A DNA stretch of 64,000 bases, taken from Chromera velia. Lineage: Eukaryota > Sar > Chromeraceae. Position 1 is the stretch's first letter. Each line of letters begins with the position of its first letter. The position numbers were made by a program, and so were the translations under genes. The stretch is taken from the NCBI GenBank assembly GCA_018398765.1, contig JAHBMJ010005796.1:1-64000 (forward strand). Reading direction: 5' to 3'. This document shows positions 23,666-34,180 of the stretch, piece after piece. Under the pieces are notes generated by a model that made no database searches, had not been told where the DNA came from, and saw only the letters and a program-made list of their open reading frames with translations.

Positions 23666-26322
23666 ACGTGCACATAAATACACAAATCTTTCCGCCGTCT
23701 TCTTCACCGGTTGGGTGTCTGTCAATCCGTCCTCCCTCCCTCCCTCCCTTCGTATGCAGACGGTCAGGGCAAGGCCAAGGAGAGGTTTGTGAGGGCGAGG
23801 ACGCCATGGCAGAGGAAGACGCGACTCTTCGTCTCCTGGCCGCGCGGTTCGGCCAGACAGCAACGTCCGCGTGTCGTGTTATGATGAAGGTGGGTGAGGG
23901 TGAGGGCGTGTGGCGTGTGCTTGTGGTGTATTCTGTCTTTTTGGCCATCTGTCTTGGCACAACAAAAGAGGGAAGCTGAGGTACGCGGAGCACATCGCCT
24001 ACGCCCCGCTTAATTGTCTCTTCAAAGAAGCGGCAAGAGAAGAAGATGAAAGTCCATCCGACTTTTGTTCGTGATCTGACAAGTCGACTGATTGAATTCC
24101 ATCTCAATGTAGTGGAAAACACGAACCATGTCTGCTCCGTCACGAGATTCAGCAGCAAGGCGTGCAGTTTCCTTCCTGCATTGAGTTGACTCCACGATAG
24201 CTGTGTCTGGAATTTCTTTCCCTCAGGTTTTCGGAGGCTCTGTGAAAGTTCCGTTTTCTTTCTTTTCCCTAATTTTTTGTTCTCGTCTCTGTTTTTGCCG
24301 TTTCTCTCGCAGGACTTCCGAGACTCCCTCAAGCACGTGCAGAACGTCCGCAATGCCGACCTGGCTGGCAAGCATGGCAACAGTAAGTGGGAAGGGGAAG
24401 GAAGAATTAACAGGGTTGAGGGAGGCGTTTGTCTAGCCACAGAATGAAATTTCGTGATTCTTCCGTGATGGACTAATCGTCGGGAGAGTTGGTCGGAAAG
24501 TGATTCCGTAGGCAGGTGCAGGGAACTGTAGCAGGCTGGAGGAGGGCTGGTGCGGATGGACGGTGAAGGGACGTTCAGTTTCTTGTGAATCCATTTAATT
24601 CCTGGACCCGTTTACTCCTGTTTCTGCGTAAACAGGAGTGGAAAAGAAGGAAACATAGAGTCTATCTCTATGCCTGTCTGTCTATCTGTATGTATATGTA
24701 CGTGTGATGGGTCCGCAGTGAGTCGAGACAAAGTGCGGCTTGCCCAGAGTGTGGACGCCCTGGTCGTCTCTGAGCACTACTGGCCCCCTTCCTCTCTGTC
24801 CTCTGAGGGGAATGGATCTGCGTCGTCGCTCTCGTCAGTCGACATGTCTCTCTTTGCCTTTGTGTTTTTTTTTTCAGCTTCCAGAGTGACTGTGCGTGGT
24901 CAGAAAGCATCCTCTCTGTTCACGACTTTTCTTGTGGTTTCATTTTATTCGTCTGTTTTGTCTTTATCACTTCTCTTTCTTTTTTGCATTTCCGTTGTAC
25001 CCAATTTCGTTCCTCTTCATTGTCGGACTTCTTCACATGCTTCATGTGCTCTTTGTTTTTTTTTTCTCTCTCCGTGCAAGGGCAAGAAAGAAAGGGACCC
25101 TTCACACCCGGCTCTATACGTACATATGCACGTCGTTTTGTCTGTCTTTCTGGCTTCTTCATTTGTTGACCTTGTCCTGCCTCTGGTTTCTTTTTCTTCT
25201 CTTTCTATCCAGGCTGGAGGCAGCATCCCTCCACGAGGACATCGAGGACAGACTGAAGGCGTTCGCAGACATGTTCGCACTCCAGACGGGCAGCAGGAGG
25301 CTCCACTGGAGACGGACACACGGACGGGTGAGGGCATGGGGGCAGGGAGGGGGGAGAGGAGTGCAGGGGCTGATAGTGTGTTTGATTGATGTGGTCCGCG
25401 ACCTGTGTCTCCTTTTGGCATTGATTTTTCTTCCTTGCGTCTTGTTTGATTGATCAGATGGAGGAAGAACTCACGGTGTGTGAATGCTCTTCCCTTTTGG
25501 CTTGCCTCAGTCCTCCCTGACTTTTGTGTGTGTGTTCTTGCAGGTCGAACTGGACATTTCCCTTGAGGATGGGAGGGTGAAGAAAGTAGAGACGTCGTTT
25601 CTGGGTGCGTCCCTGCTGAAGCTGTTCGAGGTCGGTCGGTCTCTCTGTGTTTGTGTGTGTGGAGGGGGGAGTGAATGAAGGATGGGCAGGTGGATGAATG
25701 ACAGGGGGGGCAGAGAGTCAGCAGGTCTGTCGGGTTTGGGGTTCTTGCGTCTGCATCTGATGGGCTGCTTGAAGGCACGTGCAGGCACCTGACTGGAAGG
25801 GACAACACGAGGCGATGTGGGCATGCAGAGCTCTTTTCTTTTCATCCACCCCGTCCTCTCTTCTCCCCCTGCGATTTGTCGTTGCAGAAAAGCCCGCGTC
25901 TGACTCTCTCCGCGATTGGGCGTCGTCTGTTTGTTGACGAGGATGATGACGCCTTGGCTGAGGCTCTGTCGTTCTGGAAGAGAGAGGGTGTGATTGGAGA
26001 GGAGGGAGAGGGACAGGGGCGTTCCTTTTCACAGAGGTCGGAGGGGAGTGAGAGAACGTTTTTTGTGATTGAGAGAGAGGAGCGCAGAGAGCCTATTCCA
26101 GTGGGTGAGGCCAGCCCAGAAGGGGAACTTCAAGGTGATGCGATGCAGGTGGAAGAGGAAGGAAAGGGGGTCCCTTTGGGAAGCAGTGGAGGGGCATGTG
26201 GCTCTTCTGGATTGGCCGGTGCCGGATCGGCTCCTTTTGTTGAGAGGGAGAGGGAAAGGGAGGAGGAGAAAGAGGACGCGAACGACGACATGGACTTTGA
26301 GGTCTTCGGAGACGACGACTGA
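14615..26322 (+). CDS. ANAPC2: Anaphase-promoting complex subunit 2 (APC2), cullin-like
   Basis: Thirteen exons join in phase: 14615-15999, 16535-17334, 17732-18249, 18557-18748, 20852-21286, 21646-22698, 23133-23215, 23760-23889, 24313-24382, 24719-24833, 25213-25327, 25544-25630 and 25888-26322. The product is about 1805 residues, over twice the human length. APC2 is the cullin-like scaffold that holds the RING subunit APC11 in the ubiquitin ligase controlling mitotic exit. Diagnostic segments in order are [90 protein letters not shown] and [20 protein letters not shown]; each aligns with the same region of animal APC2. The extra length is low-complexity Ser, Gly, Pro and acidic inserts, mainly in exons 2 and 6. 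The end of exon 3 is the least certain junction. The usual C-terminal winged-helix (WHB) domain was not found; the protein ends in an acidic tail. Confidence 0.9.
16290..16560 (+). repeat. Three tandem copies of a splice acceptor before APC2 exon 2
   Basis: The sequence TTTTCTTGTCCCTTTCTGTCCGCAG followed by AGAAA occurs three times, so possible exon starts fall at 16318, 16428 and 16535 (110 and 107 bases apart). Only the third leads into the long open exon. The first two run into in-frame stops after short stretches containing TCCATGCATTTATTT. Confidence 0.85.
18749..20466 (+). repeat. 41-bp minisatellite, about 42 copies, inside an APC2 intron
   Basis: The array starts exactly at the donor (AAAG then GTGCGTCT) of the intron 18749-20851. 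Each unit has GTGCGTCTACTGAG, a T run, GAACTCCCCCAG and TCGTTCTC. Units in the middle (about 19420-19940) are identical, while those at both ends carry substitutions, as unequal exchange would produce. One unit near 20240 has an extra T. The last copy is cut after 36 bases. Confidence 0.97.
23410..23664 (+). repeat. CT/TCTG/GT compound microsatellite in an APC2 intron
   Basis: A polypyrimidine CT run interspersed with TCTG repeats changes to a GT run of about 38 bases before a unique acceptor region. Long open frames across it on both strands are artefacts of the repeat. Confidence 0.95.
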
Positions 26323-28292
26323 CTGACCACTCACAGACGCAGACAGCTTGACTGTCGGTGGGATGTACAGTGAGAAGAAGCAGAGAAAACGACAGAAAAT
26401 AATGATCGATCATTTCAACTTGTCGCTGACCAGCCGAGAGGAGGAATAGACCGCTCTATTTTTTCTATCAGCGCGCCCTTGACGATCTGATGGTAACTGT
26501 CTCGGCGGAGAGACACGATCTGTGGTGGGTCGTGTCGCTCTGCGATCCGGTCTGGTGCGGGGCATACACACCTTCAATGTCTATAATCACGAGAGTTGCT
26601 GTCATTCAGCTCGACCGTTGCTCGCTGGGTTCCTCTATTTGTGAGAAGTCTGCAGAGAGGCGCATATGTGGGTCGATTTGAAGTGCATTGCATCATTCAT
26701 ATGTGGCCGACTCTATGAGTTGGCTGTCATCGCAGCCATGAAACAATTCAAAACCGGGTGACTGACTGTGATTTCGATACAGCACTATGGCCGCGTGACT
26801 AGGCCCTGCACTCCATAATTTTTTTTTTTTAAAAAAAAGAAAGTTTCGAATCATTTTTTTTTTTTTAGTTATCAACCAAAAAACATACAGGTTTGATCCA
26901 ACGTCCCGTGCAACAGTGCAGCAACACTGGCACGTCTGCAACAGTTAAATAACAGTTGTTTGCCAGCTAACTACCATGATAAAAAAAAAAAATCTATGAA
27001 AAAACGTTTTTCCAATCTTTTTTTTTTTTTTTACGTAGTACATGTAATTAAGGCTTATATACAGCATCAATATGTTGTCGGACCTGCATCTAGCCCTGTA
27101 TCATAGGCTGTATATGACCAGATAGAGGACGTTATATATAGTGGAATATCGCAATGCTGCTTGCTATTAAGGCTAGCTAACCGGCATTATCATTATCATG
27201 CACCCTCGCCAATGATTCGTCATCAGCCTGAATAAGGCGTCTAATGTTCGGCGTCAGACCTAGCGTCAGTCAGACTGTTGTTTTCGATACGAGAATGACC
27301 GCCATGCAGACTTGGATCTACGGAGTGCTGACAAAACACTGATATATGATATGATATAGTTATATAGTGATACTGTACTGATGCACTGTGTATCATGCCT
27401 TAGCGACGATTTGTTGGAACCTAGGTTGGAACTTGGAACTTGGAAGGTCCTAGCTTGGATGTGCTGAGACGTGAGAGCAGTCTGAGCAAGCCCTACAGCT
27501 TGACTTTTTGTCTCACTCTAGCTCTTCCTCATTCTATTCAATCTCTGCTATAATCTTACTCTGCTTTCTTTGAATGTATATAATATATAATACCATTCCA
27601 CAACCAATCTACATGCTCATCGCGGTGACCCCGGCGGTCAGTTCGCTTGGCAGAACACCAAGTGACCAAAAGAATGCAAAACACCCATCTGTTGATACAA
27701 ACAGTGACACAAAATCCAAAACCGCTTTAGCGAACTCAACCTTCTTCCGAAGTAGACACAACCGGGGAAAGCAAGCCAAACAGCGCTGCGAAAAACCGAA
27801 CCCCTACCGAATCTTCAAGCACTGCCCCCCCCTGTTCGCCCTTCCTCCCCAACAAAACCACCGGCACAAAGAAGCATAGTGAATGAGTGAGTGAGCGATT
27901 GAGCCAGGAAGGGAGTGCAAGAGGGACAGAATCAACCCATCCGCTCTGATGCATGTGCAAAGACCCCCCCCCAGCCAGGTATGCAGAAGTGTCCGCTTTG
28001 ATACCTGCTGAATACAGAAACGTTACGGGCGAGGCACAGTGGAATGGAGAAAGATGCAAATCATCGAAACCACCAGACAAACAGAAAAATCGAGTCTTTA
28101 TGTTCTCTTAGACAATTAAGAGAGTAAGACCATGGAGGAGAAAAGACGAGAAAGAAAAGGGCAAATCGAAAATAAAGAGAAAGAGAAAAGCAAGTCACGA
28201 ATATAAATACAAGAGCCAACGTTTTACAGGCAGTGCTGTTACCATTCATTGCCTATCTTGCGATTCTGACGACTGCTGCTGCAGCTGGGAGT
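26323..28292. other. Intergenic stretch with a dispersed repeat copy
   Basis: No convincing gene was seen. It contains one copy of a dispersed AT-rich repeat (about 26800-27030, see the pair at 35025-35270), a low-complexity AT region and degenerate short repeats such as CTTGGAACTTGGAAC near 27420. The plus-strand frame at 27574-27879 does not look like a protein. Confidence 0.5.
26800..27030 (+). repeat. Dispersed AT-rich repeat, copy A
   Basis: Shared with 35025-35270 in the same order: TTGCACTCCAT or a close variant, a T/A run, AAAGAAAGTTTC, a T run, TTATCAAC, then AACAGTTGTTT and CCATGATAAA followed by an A run. It encodes nothing visible. Confidence 0.7.
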
Positions 28293-28856
28293 TCAACCGC
28301 TGCTGCTGCTACTATGGACAAGCGACGGCCCTTTAAACTTCTCAAGTGAAAGGCCGACCGTGGGGTGTGTACGGAATTTCAAGGAAACAGTGCTGCGTTC
28401 CTGTTTGCCGTGCCACCAGGCATTTCCTCGGCCTAATGCCAAAACCATTTGCACACACCGTTTTCTACGCACGTTGTTCACTACTATGCATTTTGGGGGC
28501 TCAAACAAATCCAGGCCCTTCCCTGGAGCAATGATGTCTCGCACCCTCTTGACCACCATCAAAACATTGTCTTTGACTTCGAAAGCTCTTCCATCTTCCC
28601 CCCCAAACTTCGGATAATGATCTTTGAGAAAGGGCAGCCACTCACTCTTCCTTGCACTTTTACTTCCGCATCTGTGAGAAAGGACGAAATCTGAAAAAGG
28701 CACATGATCACGTGGCTGCAAAGGGGATGGCAAAACTTTGATTTGATTCGGTGGATGCTCAACCTGTTTCTGAGGCCGGGGAGACAGCGACTGATTCAAT
28801 TGATGGCAATGTCTCTTGCACACCAGAAGGTGATTCACCTCCCCATGATACACCAC
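28293..28856 (-). other. Possible coding fragment, unrecognised
   Basis: A minus-strand frame of 187 codons is open with no long simple repeat, and its middle (for example FGGEDGRAFEVKDNVLMVVK) looks protein-like. It has no good ATG at its upstream end and no identifiable domain. It could be an extra 3' exon of the ankyrin gene upstream, a decayed transposon piece or chance. Confidence 0.2.
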
Positions 28857-29089
28857 CAGCGACCCTCACCTCGCGGGACTCTTCTCTTGTTTCTCTCATC
28901 CTGTCGTTCATTTCTTCATCTTCCTCCGCTTGGGAACTTCCTTTTCGGTTCGCTTCTCCTGCTCCTGCGTTCGTATATCTACGTTCTTTTGATGCTCTTT
29001 TTCCTTTCAGTCCTCCTTTTCTTTTTTCCCTCTCTGCACTCTTCTTCTTCTTTTTCTTCCTCTCTGCACTCTTCTTCTTCTTCCTCCTC

Positions 29090-30653
29090 CTACTCCTCCC
29101 CTCTGTCCTCTTCAGAATCAAGGCGAAAATATCTGGTGTCAACTGAGGAATACAGACTTTCTTCTGAGGGAAGCTCTTCCTTTACACGTATCTTGAAACC
29201 GTGCTCGGGCTCTTCCTCTACAGCTGCTGCCTCTGCAGCCTGCTCCGCGGCCTGACTCTTGGCAGCCTGACGGCTGCGAATCAGCTGACGGCGCACAGAA
29301 TTGGCCTGCGCTATGCGGCCTGTCGGCTGCGAACCTTTCATGCAGTCCAAAAGCTCGTATGACTTCTTCACCGCAATCACTTTCTGTCGTACTTCCTCAA
29401 TTTCCTTTTTCTCCGCCCCCTCATCCATCAATCTCTCCTCTTCCTCGTGGTACTCCCCCAGCATTCTCAGGCACACACGCGCAGGGCTCCTGCCCTGCCT
29501 GTCATACCACCCAGCGGGATCGTTGGTCTTGCCTACCTCCTTGAGCAGCTTGGCGAGAAAATCGGGGTTGAGCAGGACCTCTTTGTAGTGGCAGACTGAG
29601 TTGCCCTCTGGGTCTGTCTGGTAGTCCTTCTTCTGCCTTGCGTTCAACATGCCGAGAAGCTTGGAAGCCCACGGCTTCTCGCAGTTTTTGCACGCAATGT
29701 GGAAGGGACGCCAGCGGACGTCCTCCCCCCCCCCAACCCCCTCCCCTTCCTGCTCTGATCCGATGGCAGAACCACTGTCGCTCTCAACATCGACGGCTTC
29801 ATCGAAGAGGGCGAAAGAGACCCATGACTTCTCTTTCTTCAACACGATTGTTTCTGTCAGCACAGTGTTGGCCAGATGCACCGGCAGACCGTGCTCCCGG
29901 ACGGCATCGCCAAGCATGTCGTGCAATGCCACCATGGAACAGTCCCCCATCCGTTCGGGCACAGTCTCCACCCAGTGGACCTGCAAAGTCTCAAGGAACA
30001 GCAAGAATTACTTTCAACAGCAAGGCAGGGAAGCGAAAACAAAACTCAAGAATACCTCTGCCGTCCACAGTCGCCATGAACAGAGGGATAACGGAGGCCT
30101 GTCAATTCAGGAAAGAAGCGGTGACTTCCCGGGGGGGGAAATTTAAAGAGAAACCAGAAAAGTTCAAGGCGGGAGGGAAAAAAGAGGACCTACGGGATGA
30201 AAGACGTAAAGATGGTCATTGACAAGAAGGGAAAGGGGGAAGCAACAATCAAACATGCAAAAGCAGTCACAAAGGAAGATCACAAGCACTTTTTGAAATG
30301 AAGGAAGAATTCAAAGAAGACAAACGAGGACAGGCGGAGGGAGAATCAGGGAGTCAGGAGGAAAGGCGGCAAGAAAAGAAGGAGACAAGAAGACGCAAGG
30401 GAATAGTAAAGCAAGAAAACAGGGAACTTTTTCAAGATGGGAAGTGCAGAAGAGCAATGAGCAAGCGAAGAGGGGGGGGAGAGAGGACGGAAGTGGCAGT
30501 ACGCGAGGAAACAATCTTGGTGAAGAGACGGACAAACGCGAGAGCTTCTCATCCCACGAGCACGCACGTGTTGCATCTTTAGAGTGAAAGTGAATGAGAG
30601 AAAGGCGGAGTCTCAGAGCTGAGGTTGACCGAGAGGGTGCGTGCAATCGACAA

Positions 30654-30724
<71 letters not shown>

Positions 30725-32356
30725 CCTTCCTTTGGACATAGCTAGACAGAGACTCCGAGAGCACACAGAGAGTTACAGAGAGCATCGTGGGAGAGAATCG
30801 GGAGAGGCAAGCATAGAAAACATAGAGTGAGAAGAAAACACAGAGAAGACAGACACGGACAAGAAAAGACGCACAAATAAAGCATGCCCGAGAGCGCAGA
30901 CTGACGGATCCACAAAAAAACTTTTTTTACAAAGAAATTGCAAACGGATGTAAACTGACCCCTTCCTTGTCCCTCTGGAGCACGTCCGCGCCGCCGCGCA
31001 GCAAAACGGACACCAATGTCGGCTCTGTCACGAGAAAGAGCACCGTCTCTAACGTTGGGCACATTCAGCAGCTCGCGGACCTTCTCCGTATCGTATCGCG
31101 CCTGCCACAGAAAAGAATGCAAACAAAGAAGAAGTGAGCAGGCTTCTTAAGCTAAAAAAGTCTGAAACTGACGAAGACACTTGAAGACAGGTGGACAGGA
31201 TCACTCATTGTTGACAAAAAGACATCTGATTCAGACGACTTATTGAGAGAAAGGGATCCCGCACGCACAGACTGCAAGACACGAGAGAATGAAGCTCATT
31301 TCCCTGCTTTGATTGCTGGACTGAACAGTAACACTGTTGCATGGAGACATACCTGAGGTCCAACATCCGCAATAGCCCTGAGAACGGTCTCAACGTCATC
31401 CTCACGCCGGACGAGCCCATGGATAATGGTCTCTCCCTGACTATCTCGGGTGAGGGGGTTGGGGCCGAGAGATACTAGATCGACCCCAAACCCCACTGGG
31501 AGTAATCTTTGCTGTAGATCGGAATGTGCCAGGCCGGCACTCGTTTCGAGATCTTTGCAGCCCCCAGCTTTTCACTCTCCCTCCACACAAGCTCGCAGAA
31601 GCAATTTAAGGAACTGTCCTCTTTCAGAATGACGTCGACAAACAACCTATTCTGTCGCCAGAAGGCAAGATGGAGGGGATTCATGCAGGCTGTCATGAGC
31701 CCAGGAGGACCCAGAGGAGTGGCTTTTGGGCCGGTCTCGAAAGTCCATCGTAGGACCTTCTGTGCCTTTGCGGTCTTCACGAAGTTCTCCACCACCTCCT
31801 CGTCCAAAAACTGCTCATGGCTAGACAGGACGTCAATGGCATGATGGAGAGGTGTCGCCCCCCCGTCATCCAAACGGACATCGAGGCGGGAGCCTGCCGT
31901 GAGAAGGGCTAAGAGGACTGGCTTGAAGCGCGACAAAGCCGACACGTCCTCCATCATTGCCTCTAGGGCAACTGTCAACAGCGTTTCCTTCTGGAAAGGG
32001 CCTGCGCTGTCATAGACATGATGCACCTGCAGAGTTCTCTCCCGGATCAATTCGACCAGGAGGTCCCTCCACCCGTCCTTGTGGTGTGCGGGTGCTCGCC
32101 TCGGATACCCCGTCAAGAGCTGACAAAAAACTTCTTTGTGCAAGTCGGGGGTGCCCCGAGTGGCGTCCATGATGTCGGTTTGCAAACAACGAGCAAAAAC
32201 TGATGGATCATAGAGCGCCTGTGTAAATTCGGTGCACATAGAGACCATCAGACCGAAGTCCGACAGCCCGAAATGACCTTGGGCAGTTACATCGCACATG
32301 ACGCTTGTTGGTGGCTGCACATGCGGGTCCTGCGGTTGTCCCTGTGCTGCACCCAT
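29090..32356 (-). CDS. Ankyrin-repeat protein with two apparent single-base shifts
   Basis: Minus-strand exons are 32356-31353, 31101-30960 and 29981-29090. Starting at ATG 32356, ankyrin-type units follow, for example LDDGGATPLHHAIDVL, MNPLHLAFWRQNRLFVDVIL, GPNPLTRDSQGETIIHGLV and LLRGGADVLQRDKEG. Donors (CAG/GTATGT, GGG/GTCAGT) and acceptors (GGCAG, TGCAG) are good. Two frame changes are needed: one base missing near 31487-31497 in G runs, and one extra base near 31030-31040 in a T run. With those allowed, the exons join in phase to about 630 residues. The last exon ends in a glutamate/lysine-rich, probably helical region. The shifts could be assembly errors or show a pseudogene. Function is unknown beyond protein binding, and no catalytic domain was seen. 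Confidence 0.7.
30655..30722 (+). repeat. (GA)n microsatellite in an ankyrin-gene intron
   Basis: About 65 bases of GA dinucleotides with one AAAG interruption lie in the intron between the last two exons of the minus-strand ankyrin gene. Confidence 0.95.
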
Positions 32357-32639
32357 AATGAATAAATTCACAGCTTACGTATATATGTCACTTGAGAGGA
32401 GAAGAACTGACAATCCAAATTTGCTCGACCGAGACGAAATCGGTGTACTGCGCCATGCGGGCTTTCCGTGTACGTGCACCAAGTCGGGGGCATACCATTG
32501 GTCCGAAACAGCTGACGCTGATAGTGCTGAAACAGGATGAACTTCCGAGGAGGAGACGCGTGATGGCGCGTGCCGCAAGATGCCGGATGAGCTCCTGTGT
32601 CGGTGATCTGATAGCCGTCTCCATCCAAGCCGTCTCCCT

Positions 32640-32755
32640 ACCGCATTTCCCGGCCAGCGTGCGCGTTCGGGCCAATGCGCACGGCCGGACCCCGCCGCCG
32701 CGCGGACCCATGCATCGGCGGCTCTCCACGCCCCCGCGCGCGCGCGGCGCTTAAA
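32640..32755. promoter_or_regulatory. GC-rich island between the divergent ankyrin and Kazal genes
   Basis: A G+C-rich block with CGCGCGCGCGCGGCGC-type sequence and CCATGCATCGG lies about 280 bases upstream of the ankyrin start and 315 upstream of the Kazal start. Position suggests a shared promoter; this is inference. Confidence 0.35.
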
Positions 32756-33069
32756 TTTCTCGACGCGCATGTGGACTCGGATCGCTCCAAGAAAAGAAAA
32801 TTCTGAAAATGCAGTTGCACTGACACTTGCAAAATCTTGCAAAAGAACAGTCCTGAGATGTCCTGAGTCCTCCTGTACATGTTCTCTCGTCACGGACCTC
32901 TCTCTCATCTCATCACAGTAGATCAGTAACAATCGATCGAATCTGACAGACAGAGTCTTCATCCAGTCGAATCTGCAACCGCGCAATCAGAAGTGTCACT
33001 CCGACTGATCGGTCTACGTATCTCGTGTCTCACTCTAATTGCACATTCGAGTGCGGTCTCCTATACACA

Positions 33070-34180
33070 ATGCTCAAGGCCTCACTTTTTCTCTTTGCCG
33101 GCCTTCCTTCTCTATTTGCCCAGCCCAGTCCTGTATGCCCGATGAACATCGATGAAGTGTGCGGTATAGATGGTCGCACTTTCATGAATGACTGTGTACG
33201 AAACAATGCCGGTGTTCCAAAGGCATATCACGGAAGATGTCGTCCGATTCTTCTCCGACCTGGCTCTGGAGGTTCCTCCCCTGCCATGCCAATGCGTCCC
33301 TTAAACTCTGGTGCTAGACCTTTCCCTTCTCGAAGAATGGAAGAGACAGTCCCTGAGTTCCATGCACTCAACCTTGAGGAAGCCGTCTCGGAGACACAAG
33401 TCACACCCGAGCCCTCTCAGACAACCGAGGGATCCCCCTCTCCTGTCTTAGGAGAGGCCAGGGTCTTCATCCCAGAGGAGCCACTCGATGAGAAGCAGAA
33501 CTTTGGTGTTGTCAACGGTGCCTGGTTTGACCAGCGGCAGGAGAACCACTTCAACGGGCCGTACACCCAGAACTTCAACCAGTGGAACGGCAACAACGTG
33601 GGAACGATCGGGACCGTCTTTGGAGGAGGACCCCGACCTCCCTACGGATATTACGGCCGCAGACTTCAGGAGGACTACAACACCTACACCGGCAACAACC
33701 CGGAGCTGGTTGTTGATGACTGGACCCGTGTTTGGGAGAGGACTCGGACCGCTACTGAAGTTCCTGAAACGGTGAGTAATTTTTGAATTTTTCATCTTTC
33801 CCCTCTTCTGCTGCTTTCTTGTTGCTTTGCTCCATGCACCTGTTTCCCCTTCGGACTACTTTATTCTTGGTGTTTGTTTGTTTTTTCGCTCGTTTTGTGT
33901 CGTTTCTATGCTCAGACTGACAAAAGGCACGAGAAAGAAAGGCTGGCATGCAAAGCTTTCGACCTGAATGGATGGGTGTGGTCTTGACACCGACGGCGTC
34001 TCAGTCATTTTTTATGTTACGCAAGGACGTTCTCTCTCAGAGTTCTCTTATGACCGTCTTGCATGTGCATTGCAGGTCTCCCCCCCTTCCCCCGCTCCTG
34101 AGACAGAGACGGAGACTGGAGGAGAGAAGGGCATCTTTCGACGTCTCCGCGGCCAGGCTTCCATTCCCTACTCAAAGTGA
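33070..34180 (+). CDS. Secreted Kazal-like protein with four cysteines
   Basis: Exons are 33070-33771 and 34076-34180 (donor ACG/GTGAGT, acceptor TTGCAG, phase 0), giving 268 residues. The start MLKASLFLFAGLPSLFAQ is a good signal peptide. A Kazal-like domain follows at residues 23-57: C23, C31, C42, C57 with VCGIDGRTFMNDC in the middle. The spacing C-x7-C-x10-C fits Kazal cysteines 2, 3 and 4, then a single last cysteine; the pair normally joined as C1-C5 is missing. Kazal domains are serine-protease inhibitors or extracellular binding modules. The rest is Pro/Ser/Glu-rich, then Asn/Gly/Tyr-rich (residues about 160-215), ending with a short basic tail. Targeting to the secretory pathway is likely, but inhibition is not shown. 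Confidence 0.75.

Noticed and set aside
23330-23863. Reading frames rich in Ser/Leu/Val or Arg/Glu/Thr
   Set aside because: They are translations of the CT/GT microsatellite inside an APC2 intron.
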